A stretch of 64,000 nt of DNA from an uncultured Granulosicoccaceae bacterium (GTDB lineage: Bacteria; Pseudomonadota; Gammaproteobacteria; Granulosicoccales; Granulosicoccaceae), in contig CALLOA010000128.1 in assembly GCA_938005265.1 (NCBI GenBank), positions 17,415-81,414 of the forward strand, written 5' to 3'. Below, piece after piece: positions 9,114-18,166 of the stretch. Below the pieces are notes generated by a model, which worked only from the letters and a program-made list of their open reading frames with translations, had not been told where the DNA came from and searched no databases. Numbering within the stretch: the stretch's first letter is position 1; the number at the start of each line of letters is the position of its first letter. A program made the translations under genes and the position numbers.

Positions 9114-9160
9114 TTAGCGTGGTTGCTCGGTAGTGAAGGTAATAGGGTAGCCCGGCCGTG

Positions 9161-10345
9161 TCACGTTGAGACGTTGCACCCGGAACCGGATTGACGAGGC
9201 ATTACCGTTGTGGATGGCAGCGGCTCGGATGATATTTTTTTTTCGACTGAGTTATTTTCGACTGAGTTATCAACCAAGTTGTTTGCTGAAGCGGATGCCT
9301 GCGCGTGAGCTACAACGAGATCTATTGCTGTTTCAACAAGGCTAGCTGCATTCGGCGCTTGATTAACGTTGCTGCTCAAGGTGCGCCGCCAGAGCCGAGC
9401 GCCAGGTCTTTGTTGAATCAAACCAACCAGGTGACGGCACATTGCAGAAAGTGGAACACCTTCGCTGTGCTCCTCGTCCATGTAAGCGGCATATTGCCTG
9501 GCCACTTCAATTTGTGCCGTTAGCAAGGCATCGTCTTCCGGCAGGCCGGGTTGGGCGATTCCGCTTGAGTACAGATCAGGGGGGTTCGCGCCTGAACTAT
9601 CAGCATAGACCCGCGCATCTGCATCAAACATTAGCGCAGGGTTGTAGTACGCGGCGCGCCCAAGCATCACACCATCAACCTTTTGCAAATGTGTTTCTAT
9701 AGCCGACCATTCAGTAATGCCACCGTTAATCGAAATTTCAAGATCTGGAAACTCCTGCTTGAGTTGATAGACAAACTCATAGCGCAATGGCGGCACATCA
9801 CGATTCTGTTTCGGGCTTAATCCATCCAGCCAGGCTTTTCTGGCATGCACATAGAATCGCTTGCATCCGCTGCTGGCAACTTCCGCTATAAATTCTCTGA
9901 AAAGATCATAACTGTCTTGTCTGTCGATTCCGACACGGCACTTAACAGTTACCGGCAATGCTACCCTCGCCTGCATTGCAGCAATCAATTCAGACACCAG
10001 CTGCGGTTCAGCCATCAGACAGGCACCAAACCTGCCGCTTTGCACCCTGTCACTCGGGCAGCCGACATTCAGGTTGATTTCATCGAAACCCAACCCTTCC
10101 CCGATCACTGACGCCTCTGACAGCTCATTAGCGTCACTTCCACCCAGCTGCAAGGCCAATGGGTGTTCTGCCGCGTTGAAACCCAGCAAATAACCGCGAT
10201 CACCATGCAGCACAGCACGCGCGGTTACCATTTCAGTAAACAGCAAGCTGCGTTGACTGATCAGGCGCATCAGGTAACGAAAATGCCTGTCAGTTAGCTC
10301 CATCATCGGAGCAACAGACAATCGCTGTGAAGGGTACGGTTCCAT
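9161..10345 (-). CDS. dusA: tRNA-dihydrouridine synthase A with C-terminal tail
   Basis: FMN-dependent reduction of uridine to dihydrouridine in the tRNA D-loop (U20/U20a in E. coli). The TIM-barrel start LSVAPMMELTDRHFR and catalytic Cys96 in NVGCPSDR are present, as is MLGRAAYYNP. At 394 residues it is about 60 longer than the usual DusA. The extra tail is Ser/Asn/Val-rich and contains a 15-bp tandem duplication (9240-9269) that encodes NNSVE twice, next to a run of nine T. The tail is probably dispensable. Confidence 0.93.
   Translation of the reverse strand: MEPYPSQRLSVAPMMELTDRHFRYLMRLISQRSLLFTEMVTARAVLHGDRGYLLGFNAAEHPLALQLGGSDANELSEASVIGEGLGFDEINLNVGCPSDRVQSGRFGACLMAEPQLVSELIAAMQARVALPVTVKCRVGIDRQDSYDLFREFIAEVASSGCKRFYVHARKAWLDGLSPKQNRDVPPLRYEFVYQLKQEFPDLEISINGGITEWSAIETHLQKVDGVMLGRAAYYNPALMFDADARVYADSSGANPPDLYSSGIAQPGLPEDDALLTAQIEVARQYAAYMDEEHSEGVPLSAMCRHLVGLIQQRPGARLWRRTLSSNVNQAPNAASLVETAIDLVVAHAQASASANNLVDNSVENNSVEKKISSEPLPSTTVMPRQSGSGCNVST
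9240..9269. repeat. 15-bp perfect tandem duplication in the dusA tail
   Basis: TTTTCGACTGAGTTA occurs twice without a gap. It is in frame and adds five residues. It lies beside a T-run, suggesting replication slippage. Confidence 0.9.
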
Positions 10346-10353
10346 TAAACCAA

Positions 10354-11100
10354 TCAGACCACTACTTTCGGCAGGGTTGCTGACACAACTTTGCGGGCTT
10401 TTTCCATACCACTCTGGATGGCAGCACTCAATTCGTCTGTGTTGATGCTTTTGCCACCAATTCCAGCGGCACGATTAACAACAACGGCGCAGCTGGCATA
10501 CTCGATGTCCAACTCGCGAGCCAGAACCGCCTCGGGCATGGTTGTCATGCCCACGATGGTGCAACCATCATGTTGCATACGACTTATTTCAGCAGCCGTT
10601 TCAAGTCTTGGCCCTTGCGTTACACCGTAGGTTCCACCATCGATCAAAGGCACATTATTTATGTTGGCAGCATCGATCAGAGAACGGCGCAGGCTTTCGG
10701 TATAAGGGAAACTGAAGTCAATATGTCGAACTTCATTGGGTTTGCCGTCGAAGAATGTTCCACTGCGAGCATGCGTGTAATCGATAATCTGGTCCGGTAC
10801 AACCAGCATACCCGTGTCACACTCATCCGCTATTCCACCCACCGCGCCGACTGCAATGATCTTTTTAATCCCGGCACTATTTAATGACCAGATGTTTGCG
10901 CGGTAGTTGATACGGTGAGGCGGGATCGAATGCTTGTGACCATGGCGCGCCAGAAATGCAACAGAGCAACCATCAAACTCACCAAATATTAATGGCCCGG
11001 ACGGCGAACCGTAGGGTGTTTTAATCATTTCACGGCGCGTGATTGACAAGCCTTCCATGCTAGTCATACCACTGCCACCAATTATTGCTATTTCTGCCAT
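10354..11100 (-). CDS. S-methyl-5'-thioinosine (or thioadenosine) phosphorylase
   Basis: A 248-residue phosphorylase that cleaves methylthio-nucleosides left from polyamine synthesis. I start it at the ATG at 11100 (MAEIAIIGGSG), because the 25 codons upstream of it match nothing in the family. GGSGM (phosphate loop), LARHGH, NYRAN and TQGPRLET are visible. The base-binding region reads VVVNRAAG instead of the Asp-containing segment of true MTA phosphorylases. It resembles the Pseudomonas MtiP type, which prefers methylthioinosine. The enzyme class is firm. The base preference is inferred. Confidence 0.88.
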   Translation of the reverse strand: MAEIAIIGGSGMTSMEGLSITRREMIKTPYGSPSGPLIFGEFDGCSVAFLARHGHKHSIPPHRINYRANIWSLNSAGIKKIIAVGAVGGIADECDTGMLVVPDQIIDYTHARSGTFFDGKPNEVRHIDFSFPYTESLRRSLIDAANINNVPLIDGGTYGVTQGPRLETAAEISRMQHDGCTIVGMTTMPEAVLARELDIEYASCAVVVNRAAGIGGKSINTDELSAAIQSGMEKARKVVSATLPKVVV

Positions 11101-11251
11101 CAGGTACTCTCCAGACTCATATAAGTTTTCCGCATCGCGCGCCTCGGGGTAAAACCGCTCACAGACCCCGACCAATCTGCCGCGGCTTTAGGCCTTTCGC
11201 TATAACTATTTGCCATACAATCCGGCCGGCTCCCCGGCGCCAGGGTTGGTG

Positions 11252-11725
11252 CTAAACCGGCTTGAGCAATACAGCAGCCTGAGCCGCAATACCCTCTTGC
11301 CTGCCACAAAACCCCAGCTGCTCGCTGGTTGTGGCTTTGATGCTGATGCAATCGAGCTGCACACCAAGATCCTCTGATATATTTTCCCGCATCGCTCCGG
11401 TCCAGACAGCCAGCTTGGGCTGTTCCGCGACTACCGTCATGTCGGCATTGCCTAGCAAGTATCCTTTTTCACGCACCAGCACATAAGCATCGCGTAATAA
11501 CACGCGACTGTCTGCATCCTTGTAGCGCGGGTCGGTATCCGGAAAGTGCTGACCGATATCGCCCAGCGCCACGGCGCCGAGCAGGGCATCTGTGAGTGCA
11601 TGCAGTAATACATCGCCGTCGGAGTGGGCACGAAGGCCCTGGCTGTGCGGGATGCGAACACCACCGAGAACAATATGGTCCCCGGGTTCAAACGCGTGCA
11701 CATCATAACCTTGTCCAATTCGCAT
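11252..11725 (-). CDS. ispF: 2-C-methyl-D-erythritol 2,4-cyclodiphosphate synthase
   Basis: A 157-residue enzyme of the MEP isoprenoid pathway that forms the cyclic diphosphate with loss of CMP. Metal ligands Asp8 and His10 (GYDVHAF) and His42 ([13 protein letters not shown]) are present. It lies 47 bases downstream of ispD on the same strand, the usual pair. Standard length. Confidence 0.97.
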   Translation of the reverse strand: MRIGQGYDVHAFEPGDHIVLGGVRIPHSQGLRAHSDGDVLLHALTDALLGAVALGDIGQHFPDTDPRYKDADSRVLLRDAYVLVREKGYLLGNADMTVVAEQPKLAVWTGAMRENISEDLGVQLDCISIKATTSEQLGFCGRQEGIAAQAAVLLKPV

Positions 11726-11772
11726 GACAGTATTTCAGTTCTATGAATGAGGGAAAAGCCGCAAGCCTTGCA

Positions 11773-12531
11773 TCAGTTATCTTCGTCAGACTGTAGCTGC
11801 AGCAGCGTTTCTGCCAATAACAGATCCTCAGGCTGGGTAATTTTGATGTTGTCGCTACAACACTTCACCATCATCACAGAATGACCAGCCAGCTCCATTG
11901 CCGATGCCTCATCGGTTACCATCCGGTCTGCGAGTCCTGCGCTGACGTCTCCCATTGCCCGTAATAATTCTTCCAGGATGAATAACTGCGGGGTCCGTGC
12001 CTGCCAGATTTGATCACGATCCAGAGTTTGCGCAATCAACTGCCCACCAGTAGTGTCGTGTTCTGCTTTTTCAGCAAGTTTTATCGTATCAGTGGCGGGT
12101 GTAGCCAGAATGCCACCCTGTGCGTGACCGCTTTGTCTCGCTGCAGCTGTCATTGCAATCAGCTGCTGCACGTCTGAGCGGCGAACCAGCGGCCGTGCAG
12201 CATCATGAATCAGTACCGGAGTTTCGGCATCTGCATGACGGGCGATTAGTTGCAAACCGGACAATACCGATGCTGCCCTTGTATCGCCGCCTGCGACGAC
12301 ATGCACCCGATTATCCCGACAGGCAGCAATGCCTGCCAGTTCCGGGCTATCAGGCTTCGCCACCAAGGCAATTTGCAAGCTGGATGACCAGCCGAGGACT
12401 CGCTCAAGCACATGCTGTAAAACGGGCTTGCCGGCGAGTGGGAGAAATTGCTTTGCAACAGCCGATTGCATTCTGCTACCACTTCCCGCCGCAGCAATGA
12501 GTACCCAACAATCGTCAAAAGAGAAATTCAT
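11773..12531 (-). CDS. ispD: 2-C-methyl-D-erythritol 4-phosphate cytidylyltransferase
   Basis: A 252-residue transferase that joins CTP and MEP in isoprenoid synthesis. The nucleotide-binding AAGSGSRM...KQFLPL is at about 13-31, with IHDAARPL and a TDEASAMELAG stretch. It precedes ispF and follows ftsB, the standard gammaproteobacterial order, although 196 bases separate it from ftsB. Confidence 0.96.
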   Translation of the reverse strand: MNFSFDDCWVLIAAAGSGSRMQSAVAKQFLPLAGKPVLQHVLERVLGWSSSLQIALVAKPDSPELAGIAACRDNRVHVVAGGDTRAASVLSGLQLIARHADAETPVLIHDAARPLVRRSDVQQLIAMTAAARQSGHAQGGILATPATDTIKLAEKAEHDTTGGQLIAQTLDRDQIWQARTPQLFILEELLRAMGDVSAGLADRMVTDEASAMELAGHSVMMVKCCSDNIKITQPEDLLLAETLLQLQSDEDN

Positions 12532-12727
12532 CCGCGCAGTTTAGCAGCCATAGCCGGCAGACTACTGTGTTGTAATCGTGATCAGGAACTTAACCGCGCC
12601 TATCGGCTAAAACGCCAGCAAAAACCTGGGGAAAGCCATTAACAAACCGTGAGCGCAAATATAAGCTCCAAACTAAAAGCGCAAAAGTATTGGTGAAAGA
12701 GTTGCGCGCCAAGCGCCTGCAGGGTAG

Positions 12728-13039
12728 CTAACGATTGGCCGGTTCTTGTGGATTGGATTGCCTGTCGCTACCACCAATGAACTGATAGAAAGTTTCATCA
12801 TTACCGATCATACCCAGCTCAAGCCGCGCGCGCTCTTCAACCGCATCCAGACCATTCTTCAAATCATCGACTTCAGCCAGCAGTCCCTGATTACGGTTTT
12901 CCATTCGAACCAGCTCAGAACGGGATTTGCGCAACTCTTCATTGAGCCGCGACAACTCCTGCACACTACCGTCACCGAACAGCAGCCGGTAGCTCATCAT
13001 CGCCAATAAAAAACCAAGCAATGTAACGGCTAATTTCAT
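12728..13039 (-). CDS. ftsB: Cell division protein FtsB
   Basis: A 103-residue bitopic protein with a short cytoplasmic tip, one membrane helix (about 3-21) and a leucine-rich coiled coil (about 28-75, SRLNEELRKSRSEL...), ending in a conserved RARLELGMIGNDETFYQ segment. It links FtsQ and FtsL in the divisome. In many gammaproteobacteria the upstream neighbour is eno. Here eno is almost 15 kb away, behind a transport gene block. Confidence 0.94.
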   Translation of the reverse strand: MKLAVTLLGFLLAMMSYRLLFGDGSVQELSRLNEELRKSRSELVRMENRNQGLLAEVDDLKNGLDAVEERARLELGMIGNDETFYQFIGGSDRQSNPQEPANR

Positions 13040-13388
13040 TAAATCGAGTCCACAGGGCTAAAACCTTCAATCGATGATTTTGCCAGATTTACGTTATCGA
13101 CACCACCTGCGAAGGTTGTCTGTGCTCGATTATACCCCTATAAGCTGCCAGACTGAGCGCCTGATCGATGTGGATGCTTTGGCTGGACAAACGCAGTATC
13201 ATCGCAGGAAAAACAGGAACTTAATTGCACTTTAGCCATGTAGCAGTTCCTCTCTGCAATGCTAGGCGAGAAGTACAAACCCCGGCACTGGCTTGAATTA
13301 TTGCTGCTATCATTGCCGCGCAATGGACGGTTAGAGTCTGCTGGAAAAGACCTCTCCAGAAAAACGATTAAAAAACCGGAAGATACAA
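13040..13388. other. Spacer between ftsB and the SDR gene (left junction of accessory block)
   Basis: These 349 bases must hold the ftsB promoter, which would normally be shared with eno. A 7-bp dyad AGGAACT (13215-13221) / AGTTCCT (13245-13251) is present. On the minus strand a 33-codon frame (13138-13239) starts at an ATG with AGAGGA upstream. It is unrecognised and too short to trust. I see no integrase, tRNA or direct repeat marking an insertion end. Confidence 0.35.
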
Positions 13389-14150
13389 ATGACAATCAAA
13401 ACAGTTGCATTAGTAACCGGCGGCGCACGTGGTATCGGGTTGGCATGCGCTCGCGCAATTCGTGAAACACATGGCGTGGAGCTCCCGGTTATGCTGGCCG
13501 ACATTGATGGAGACGGCGCTAAAACGGCGGCCGCTGAATTGGGGGACAACTGCCACGGATTTGCCTGCGATGTGGCTGACACCGGGCAAATAGACAGTCT
13601 GTTTGACGAAATCGAAAGCCGGCAGGGTACGGTTGGTATTCTTGTTAATAATGCTGGTATAGCCATGCCAACGGATTTTCTCGATGTCACAATCGACGAT
13701 TTCCGCAAGGTTATCGATATCAATCTGACCGGTTCGTTTTACACAACTCAAAGAGCTGCCCGAAAGATGGTAGCCGATGAGGTTGCCGGCAGTATTGTCA
13801 ACATGTCATCTATCAATGCACAGGTAGCGATTCCCTCAATAGTTTCCTACTGTGCGTCCAAAGGTGGCGTCATGCAACTAACCAAATCTGCAGCTCTGGC
13901 GCTCGCACCACACAATATACGTGTCAATGCAGTCGGACCAGGTTCGATCGATACGGCCATGCTTGCCAGTGTAAACGCCAACCCCGATGCGATGAAGATG
14001 GTGATGTCGCGTACTCCTTTGGGGCGCCTGGGTGATGCTCGCGAGATTGGAGATGTTGTTGCGTTTCTATCCAGTGACAAGGCTAGCTACATTACCGGCG
14101 AAACCATTTATGTCGATGGTGGGCGTCTTGGCATGAACTACACCTGCTAG
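13389..14150 (+). CDS. SDR-family NAD(P)-dependent oxidoreductase
   Basis: A 253-residue classical short-chain dehydrogenase. The cofactor motif TGGARGIG is at 10-17, NNAG at 87-90, with catalytic Ser140/141, Tyr154 and Lys158 (YCASK) and a C-terminal GETIYVDGG. It is FabG-like, but its place beside transporters rather than in a fab operon suggests catabolic use. Substrate unknown. The MFS gene follows after 95 bases on the same strand. Confidence 0.85.
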   Translation: MTIKTVALVTGGARGIGLACARAIRETHGVELPVMLADIDGDGAKTAAAELGDNCHGFACDVADTGQIDSLFDEIESRQGTVGILVNNAGIAMPTDFLDVTIDDFRKVIDINLTGSFYTTQRAARKMVADEVAGSIVNMSSINAQVAIPSIVSYCASKGGVMQLTKSAALALAPHNIRVNAVGPGSIDTAMLASVNANPDAMKMVMSRTPLGRLGDAREIGDVVAFLSSDKASYITGETIYVDGGRLGMNYTC

Positions 14151-14245
14151 CACGAGGTTTTTATTCACGGAAATTTAGCAAACACTCGCGCCTGAAAAAG
14201 TTGAAAAGTCGCAGAAACGAGCACTCGGTAGTTAATTAAAAAGGA

Positions 14246-15490
14246 ATGAAAAATCACTCAACGACCGGAAGCAAACTGTATGAAAATCGTACTTTCCTGA
14301 CACTTTTCAGCATTGGTGCTTTGCAGAGCGTTGCGCGTTGGCTTGAGCTCCTGGCCTTTGGCGTCTATATTTTTGACCTGACCGGGTCAGCGTTTCTTGT
14401 AACTCTGGTTACTTTGGCGAAGTTCGCACCGCTGGCCATTTTCGGCCCAGTGTTCGGTGCCTTGCCCAGCCGTATCGCCCCGCGGAGCCTCTACCTGGCG
14501 GGCATTATCGCGATGCTGGCACTTAACTTTATAGCCCTGATGCTGGCTCAAACCAGCTCACTCAGTGTCTTCCAGGTGCTTGCTATTTCCTTTCTCGGTG
14601 GTTTGTTCTGGGTACTGGATTTTCCGGTGCGCCGCACCATGATTGGGGATTCGGTACGCCAGAAACGTCTGGGTAAAGCGATGGCAATTGATACGATTGC
14701 GAACAATGGCACGCGCATGCTGGGCCCTGTACTCGGAGGGGTGCTGTTACAGTTTGTCGGCTTAAGTGGCGCTTTTGCAATAGCCATTGCCTTTTATCTG
14801 GTTTGTCTTTGGCTCACCTTTAGCCTTAAAGCCGGACGAAGCAAAATCAATCCGGATTCATCCGGTCCACAAGGACTGGCCCAACTAGTTGCCAATGGTG
14901 GCAGGCTGGTGTGGGATAACCCCTTGCTTCTGGCAATTTTGCTGGTAACTGTGGCCTACAACCTGTTCGCTTTTCCCATGCTGTCGCTGGTTGCGGTGAT
15001 TGGTCGCGACGGGCTGGAACTAACGCAGGGACAGGTTGGTTTACTGGTCTCTATGGAGGGTACGGGCGCGCTGGTCGGAAGTCTTCTACTCGTACTGATG
15101 GCACGGGTAGCGGACTACCGAAGACTCTATACGGCGGGGCTGCTACTGTGCTTTCTGTGCAGCATGGCTTATGCATTCTCAGCCTATGCACTACCAACAG
15201 CCGTACTGTTGTTCATCGTTGGCATTGGCTCCGCGAGCTTTGCGACGATGCAAACTACACTATTGATTCTGAATTCCAGGCAGGAGTACCGCAGTCGCTT
15301 GTTTGGATTGCTGTCACTGAGTATCGGCACCGGGCTTATCGGCTTTGCACAAATCGGCCTGCAAGCCTATTTATACGGTGCACGATTGGCAATTTTCATA
15401 TCCGCAGTGCTGGGTCTGTTTTCACTACTGGCTATTTGCTGGCGTTGGCCTCAGATCATCGCACTGCAACCTGCGCCGGTAGAGGATTGA
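14246..15490 (+). CDS. MFS transporter, EntS/MFS_3-like
   Basis: A 414-residue membrane protein with about 12 predicted helices and the pattern of the MFS_3 group (enterobactin exporter-like). An RTMIGDSVRQKRLGKAMAID loop lies after helix 4, followed by NGTRMLGPVLGG in helix 5. It is probably a proton-driven exporter of a small molecule. The substrate cannot be read from the sequence. It follows the SDR gene and is convergent with the GATase gene. Confidence 0.8.
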   Translation: MKNHSTTGSKLYENRTFLTLFSIGALQSVARWLELLAFGVYIFDLTGSAFLVTLVTLAKFAPLAIFGPVFGALPSRIAPRSLYLAGIIAMLALNFIALMLAQTSSLSVFQVLAISFLGGLFWVLDFPVRRTMIGDSVRQKRLGKAMAIDTIANNGTRMLGPVLGGVLLQFVGLSGAFAIAIAFYLVCLWLTFSLKAGRSKINPDSSGPQGLAQLVANGGRLVWDNPLLLAILLVTVAYNLFAFPMLSLVAVIGRDGLELTQGQVGLLVSMEGTGALVGSLLLVLMARVADYRRLYTAGLLLCFLCSMAYAFSAYALPTAVLLFIVGIGSASFATMQTTLLILNSRQEYRSRLFGLLSLSIGTGLIGFAQIGLQAYLYGARLAIFISAVLGLFSLLAICWRWPQIIALQPAPVED

Positions 15491-15514
15491 CTACCGCTAC
15501 CCCACTTACATAAG

Positions 15515-15544
15515 CGCAAGCCTGCGGTAGACGCAAGCCTGCGG
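15515..15544. repeat. 17-bp-period tandem duplication between MFS and GATase genes
   Basis: CGCAAGCCTGCGG occurs at 15515-15527 and 15532-15544. The segment also pairs with CTACCGC at 15491-15497 (GCGGTAG at 15524-15530), so the convergent gap can form a hairpin that may help termination. Confidence 0.75.
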
Positions 15545-15578
15545 AAGTTTGACAGCTAATTAACAACGCGAAAATCGT

Positions 15579-16292
15579 TTAAAGCAAAAGATCAGTCAAA
15601 AACCGGTCAAGCCAGGCTGATTGTAGAGGAAGATGTTTTGCAGCCAAGGCCTGTTGATTCGCATAGGACTGTGCCCCGCTTGTCGCCACCATCTGGTCAG
15701 ACCACGTGTCGGCGTGCCAGTCATCCAGTATGGCCTGATGAACTTCGGGGTGGAACTGCATAGCATAGGCGCACCGGCCATAACGAAAGGCCTGCTCGGG
15801 GAATGCTTCACTAGCAGCCAGACGTACTGCATTGTCAGGCAGTTCAAACTCCTGGTAATGCGCTTGCATAAAGAGCTGCGGTGCATCCAGCCACCCTTTA
15901 GCGTCTGTCGTGGGCCTGACTTCATATAATCCGAATTCACATTGCGCCGGTTGTCTGGCCCAGACTCTGGCACCCAGTGCATGCGCCATCAGTTGCGCAC
16001 CCAGACATATTCCGATGATGGGCACTTCCTGCTTGAAACAGGACTCTATCCAGACTAGTTCGTCGCGAAGATAGTCGTGTTTGGAAAGCTCGGTAACATT
16101 CTGCCCGCCTCCCAATACAATGGTCGGAGTAATAACTTTGTCAGGGTCGAGCTTTTCGCCCAGATAGGGGTTTACAAATCTGTAGTCGATTCCGTGTTTC
16201 TGGAAAAAAATTATCGCGTTGTCTGTCAACTCCACTGCATTCGTATGATGACGAATAATGGTTACCGATTCTGGCTGGGTACTGCTTGGCAC
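15579..16292 (-). CDS. Class I glutamine amidotransferase-like protein
   Basis: A 237-residue stand-alone GATase domain with an intact triad: Cys96 in GICLGAQ, His181 and Glu183 in QFHPEV. It resembles the GMP-synthase amidase family (YfeJ-like) and has no synthetase domain. It may hydrolyse glutamine or a gamma-glutamyl amide. It is the last gene of a probable operon (binding protein, ATPase, permease, GATase), with a 47-base gap after the permease that contains a 16-bp duplication. The reaction partner is unknown. Confidence 0.8.
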   Translation of the reverse strand: MPSSTQPESVTIIRHHTNAVELTDNAIIFFQKHGIDYRFVNPYLGEKLDPDKVITPTIVLGGGQNVTELSKHDYLRDELVWIESCFKQEVPIIGICLGAQLMAHALGARVWARQPAQCEFGLYEVRPTTDAKGWLDAPQLFMQAHYQEFELPDNAVRLAASEAFPEQAFRYGRCAYAMQFHPEVHQAILDDWHADTWSDQMVATSGAQSYANQQALAAKHLPLQSAWLDRFLTDLLL

Positions 16293-16305
16293 TGTGATTG
16301 GTTTA

Positions 16306-16337
16306 ATTGCAGAGTGAAACTATTGCAGAGTGAAACT
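16306..16337. repeat. 16-bp perfect tandem duplication
   Basis: ATTGCAGAGTGAAACT occurs twice head-to-tail. It fills most of the gap between the permease stop and the GATase start. Confidence 0.95.
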
Positions 16338-16339
16338 GA

Positions 16340-17140
16340 TTACTGACTGAAACCGGAACGATGCGCCCAGCCAGTCATGCGCTGTTCCAGCCATGCCATC
16401 ACCGCATACATGCCTATACCTTCAACAGCCAGGGCAATCAGGCATGCAAATACCAACGGTACTTCAAAATTGGCTTGTGCTGTGAGCATCATATGACCGA
16501 GCCCTGAATTAGCAGCAATTGTTTCTGACAGGACTGAACCAATAAAAGCTAACGTAATAGCCACTTTAAGTGAACCGAAAAAATACGGCAGTGAACGAGG
16601 TATGCCAACCTTGGTCATAATGTCGAATTTTTTTGCTCCCAAAGCACGCAACACGTCTTCCATTTCTGGCTCTATTGTTGCCAGTCCGGTCGCGACATTA
16701 ACAACAATAGGAAAAAACGAAATCAGGAAAGCGGTTAATACCGCAGGTACCCAACCAGCACCAAACCACAACACCAGGATAGGCACTACCGCAACCTTGG
16801 GTATGGAGTTGAAGCCGATCATCAAGGGGTAGAGTCCGGCATAGATTCGTCTATCCCAACCGATAAACAGTCCCAGTGCCAAACCGAATATTATTGCGAT
16901 TAAAAAACCTGCCATGGTGGTCCAAAGCGTCTGGATAGAATTCCTCCAAAGTGCTGGACCGAACTCAACAATTGCGCCCCAGATACGAGTGGGTGCTGGC
17001 AGGATGTAGTACGGGACATCGAACAGCTTGACCGCAATCTCCCAGATTACAAATAAGCCGATGGTGCAAATCCAGGGTGCCAGCCGGATCCAATTGATAC
17101 CAGAACGCGGCGCCAGTTCTTCGTCAATATGTTCAGTCAC
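16340..17140 (-). CDS. ABC transporter permease, SsuC/TauC/NrtB type
   Basis: A 266-residue inner-membrane permease with six to seven helices and the EAA-type loop (RALGAKKFDIMTKVGIPRSL) that contacts the ATPase. It starts at a GTG whose G is also the last base of the ATPase TAG stop, so the two are translationally coupled. The family imports sulfonates, taurine, nitrate or pyrimidine-like compounds. The substrate is not resolved here. Confidence 0.9.
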   Translation of the reverse strand: MTEHIDEELAPRSGINWIRLAPWICTIGLFVIWEIAVKLFDVPYYILPAPTRIWGAIVEFGPALWRNSIQTLWTTMAGFLIAIIFGLALGLFIGWDRRIYAGLYPLMIGFNSIPKVAVVPILVLWFGAGWVPAVLTAFLISFFPIVVNVATGLATIEPEMEDVLRALGAKKFDIMTKVGIPRSLPYFFGSLKVAITLAFIGSVLSETIAANSGLGHMMLTAQANFEVPLVFACLIALAVEGIGMYAVMAWLEQRMTGWAHRSGFSQ

Positions 17141-17931
17141 TATTGGCGAGCCTCCGCGATATAACCACGCAGTTCCTGAACAATGTCAGCAAACTCCGGT
17201 GTGTAGGTAACATCCAGTTCCCTGGGTTTCGGAATATCGACCAGCCGTGTTTCAATAATTCGACCCGGGCGGGCACTCATAACAAATATCTTGTCAGCAA
17301 GAAAAACTGCTTCGCGAAGATCATGGGTCACCAGAACAACCGTGACGCCCTGCTCCGCATGCAGATCGCGGATTACACACCACAATTCCTCGCGGGTAAA
17401 TGCATCCAATGCGCCAAATGGTTCATCAAGCATGAGTAAATCCGGCTTGTGGATGAGGGCACGGCAAAGTGAAGCGCGTTGCTGCATTCCACCTGACAAC
17501 TGCCAGGGATATTTATCACCCGCCCCTTCAAGTCCCACAGACGCGAGCAATTCATCGGCATGCTGATGGTGAGCAGCTTTGTCACGACGGAAGCTGCGAC
17601 GATGTTTGGCTACCACTTCAAGAGGTAAAAGAACGTTATCTCGCGTTAAACGCCATGGCAGCATCACTGGATTCTGGAATGCCATGCCTGCCATGGATAC
17701 CGGGCCGTTGACTTTTTGCCCGGCGACGGTGACCGAACCGCGGGTGGGGAATTGCAGGCCGGTTGCAAGCTTCATCAGAGTGGACTTGCCACAACCGGAT
17801 GGGCCAACCACCGCGACAAATTCACCTTTGGCAACGGACAGATCCAGCCCTTCAACAGCAAGCGTACTTTCAACGCCCGCCTGCGCGCGATACCGTAATG
17901 AAACGTTTTCTATTTCAACGAGTGCAGTCAC
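17140..17931 (-). CDS. ABC transporter ATP-binding protein, SsuB/TauB/NrtD type
   Basis: A 263-residue ATPase with Walker A GPSGCGKST (43-51), signature LSGGMQQR near 143, and Walker B LLMLDEPFGALD. It powers the permease encoded immediately downstream. It is separated from its binding-protein gene by 235 bases that contain hairpins, which may lower its expression relative to the binding protein. Confidence 0.93.
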   Translation of the reverse strand: MTALVEIENVSLRYRAQAGVESTLAVEGLDLSVAKGEFVAVVGPSGCGKSTLMKLATGLQFPTRGSVTVAGQKVNGPVSMAGMAFQNPVMLPWRLTRDNVLLPLEVVAKHRRSFRRDKAAHHQHADELLASVGLEGAGDKYPWQLSGGMQQRASLCRALIHKPDLLMLDEPFGALDAFTREELWCVIRDLHAEQGVTVVLVTHDLREAVFLADKIFVMSARPGRIIETRLVDIPKPRELDVTYTPEFADIVQELRGYIAEARQ

Positions 17932-18079
17932 TGGATATTATTTCTTGGGCCGTGGATATGGGGAAAACGGCACAAGGGGCCAGGCTATTATAGCCGGCCT
18001 CTTGCGGATCTTTCAGCTCGGAATCTTATGCATACACTTGCACCAGAAAGACCTGAGCTCTGGTAGCCCGCTCAGGCTA

Positions 18080-18115
18080 TTCTGACCACGCTGGCTGGAA
18101 CCAGCGCAATCAGAA
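18080..18115 (-). other. Compound hairpin after the binding-protein gene
   Basis: A nested dyad: TTCTGA (18080-18085) pairs with TCAGAA (18110-18115), and CGCTGG (18089-18094) pairs with CCAGCG (18101-18106). It lies about 50 bases after the binding-protein stop and before the ATPase gene. A further GGCC-GGCTA stem is at 17978-17999. These look like mRNA-stabilising or attenuating structures. There is no long T-tract. Confidence 0.55.
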
Positions 18116-18131
18116 AGAGCGAGCACTTGCG

Positions 18132-18163
18132 AATTGATATCGCCAGGTAATTGATATCGCCAG
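18132..18163. repeat. 15-bp tandem duplication (period 17)
   Basis: AATTGATATCGCCAG occurs at 18132-18146 and 18149-18163, directly after the stop of the binding-protein gene. Confidence 0.95.
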
Positions 18164-18166
18164 ATA

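Noticed and set aside
11101..11175. Longer start of the methylthio-nucleoside phosphorylase
   Set aside because: The family begins at the IIGGSG strand, and the extra residues resemble nothing.
12532..12727. Possible small gene or regulatory RNA between ispD and ftsB
   Set aside because: I see only a weak GCGCC-type dyad and no frame with a start signal.
13138..13395. Minus-strand ORF in the ftsB-SDR spacer
   Set aside because: It overlaps the SDR start and has no domain. Only a 33-codon inner frame has a passable start, which is not enough.
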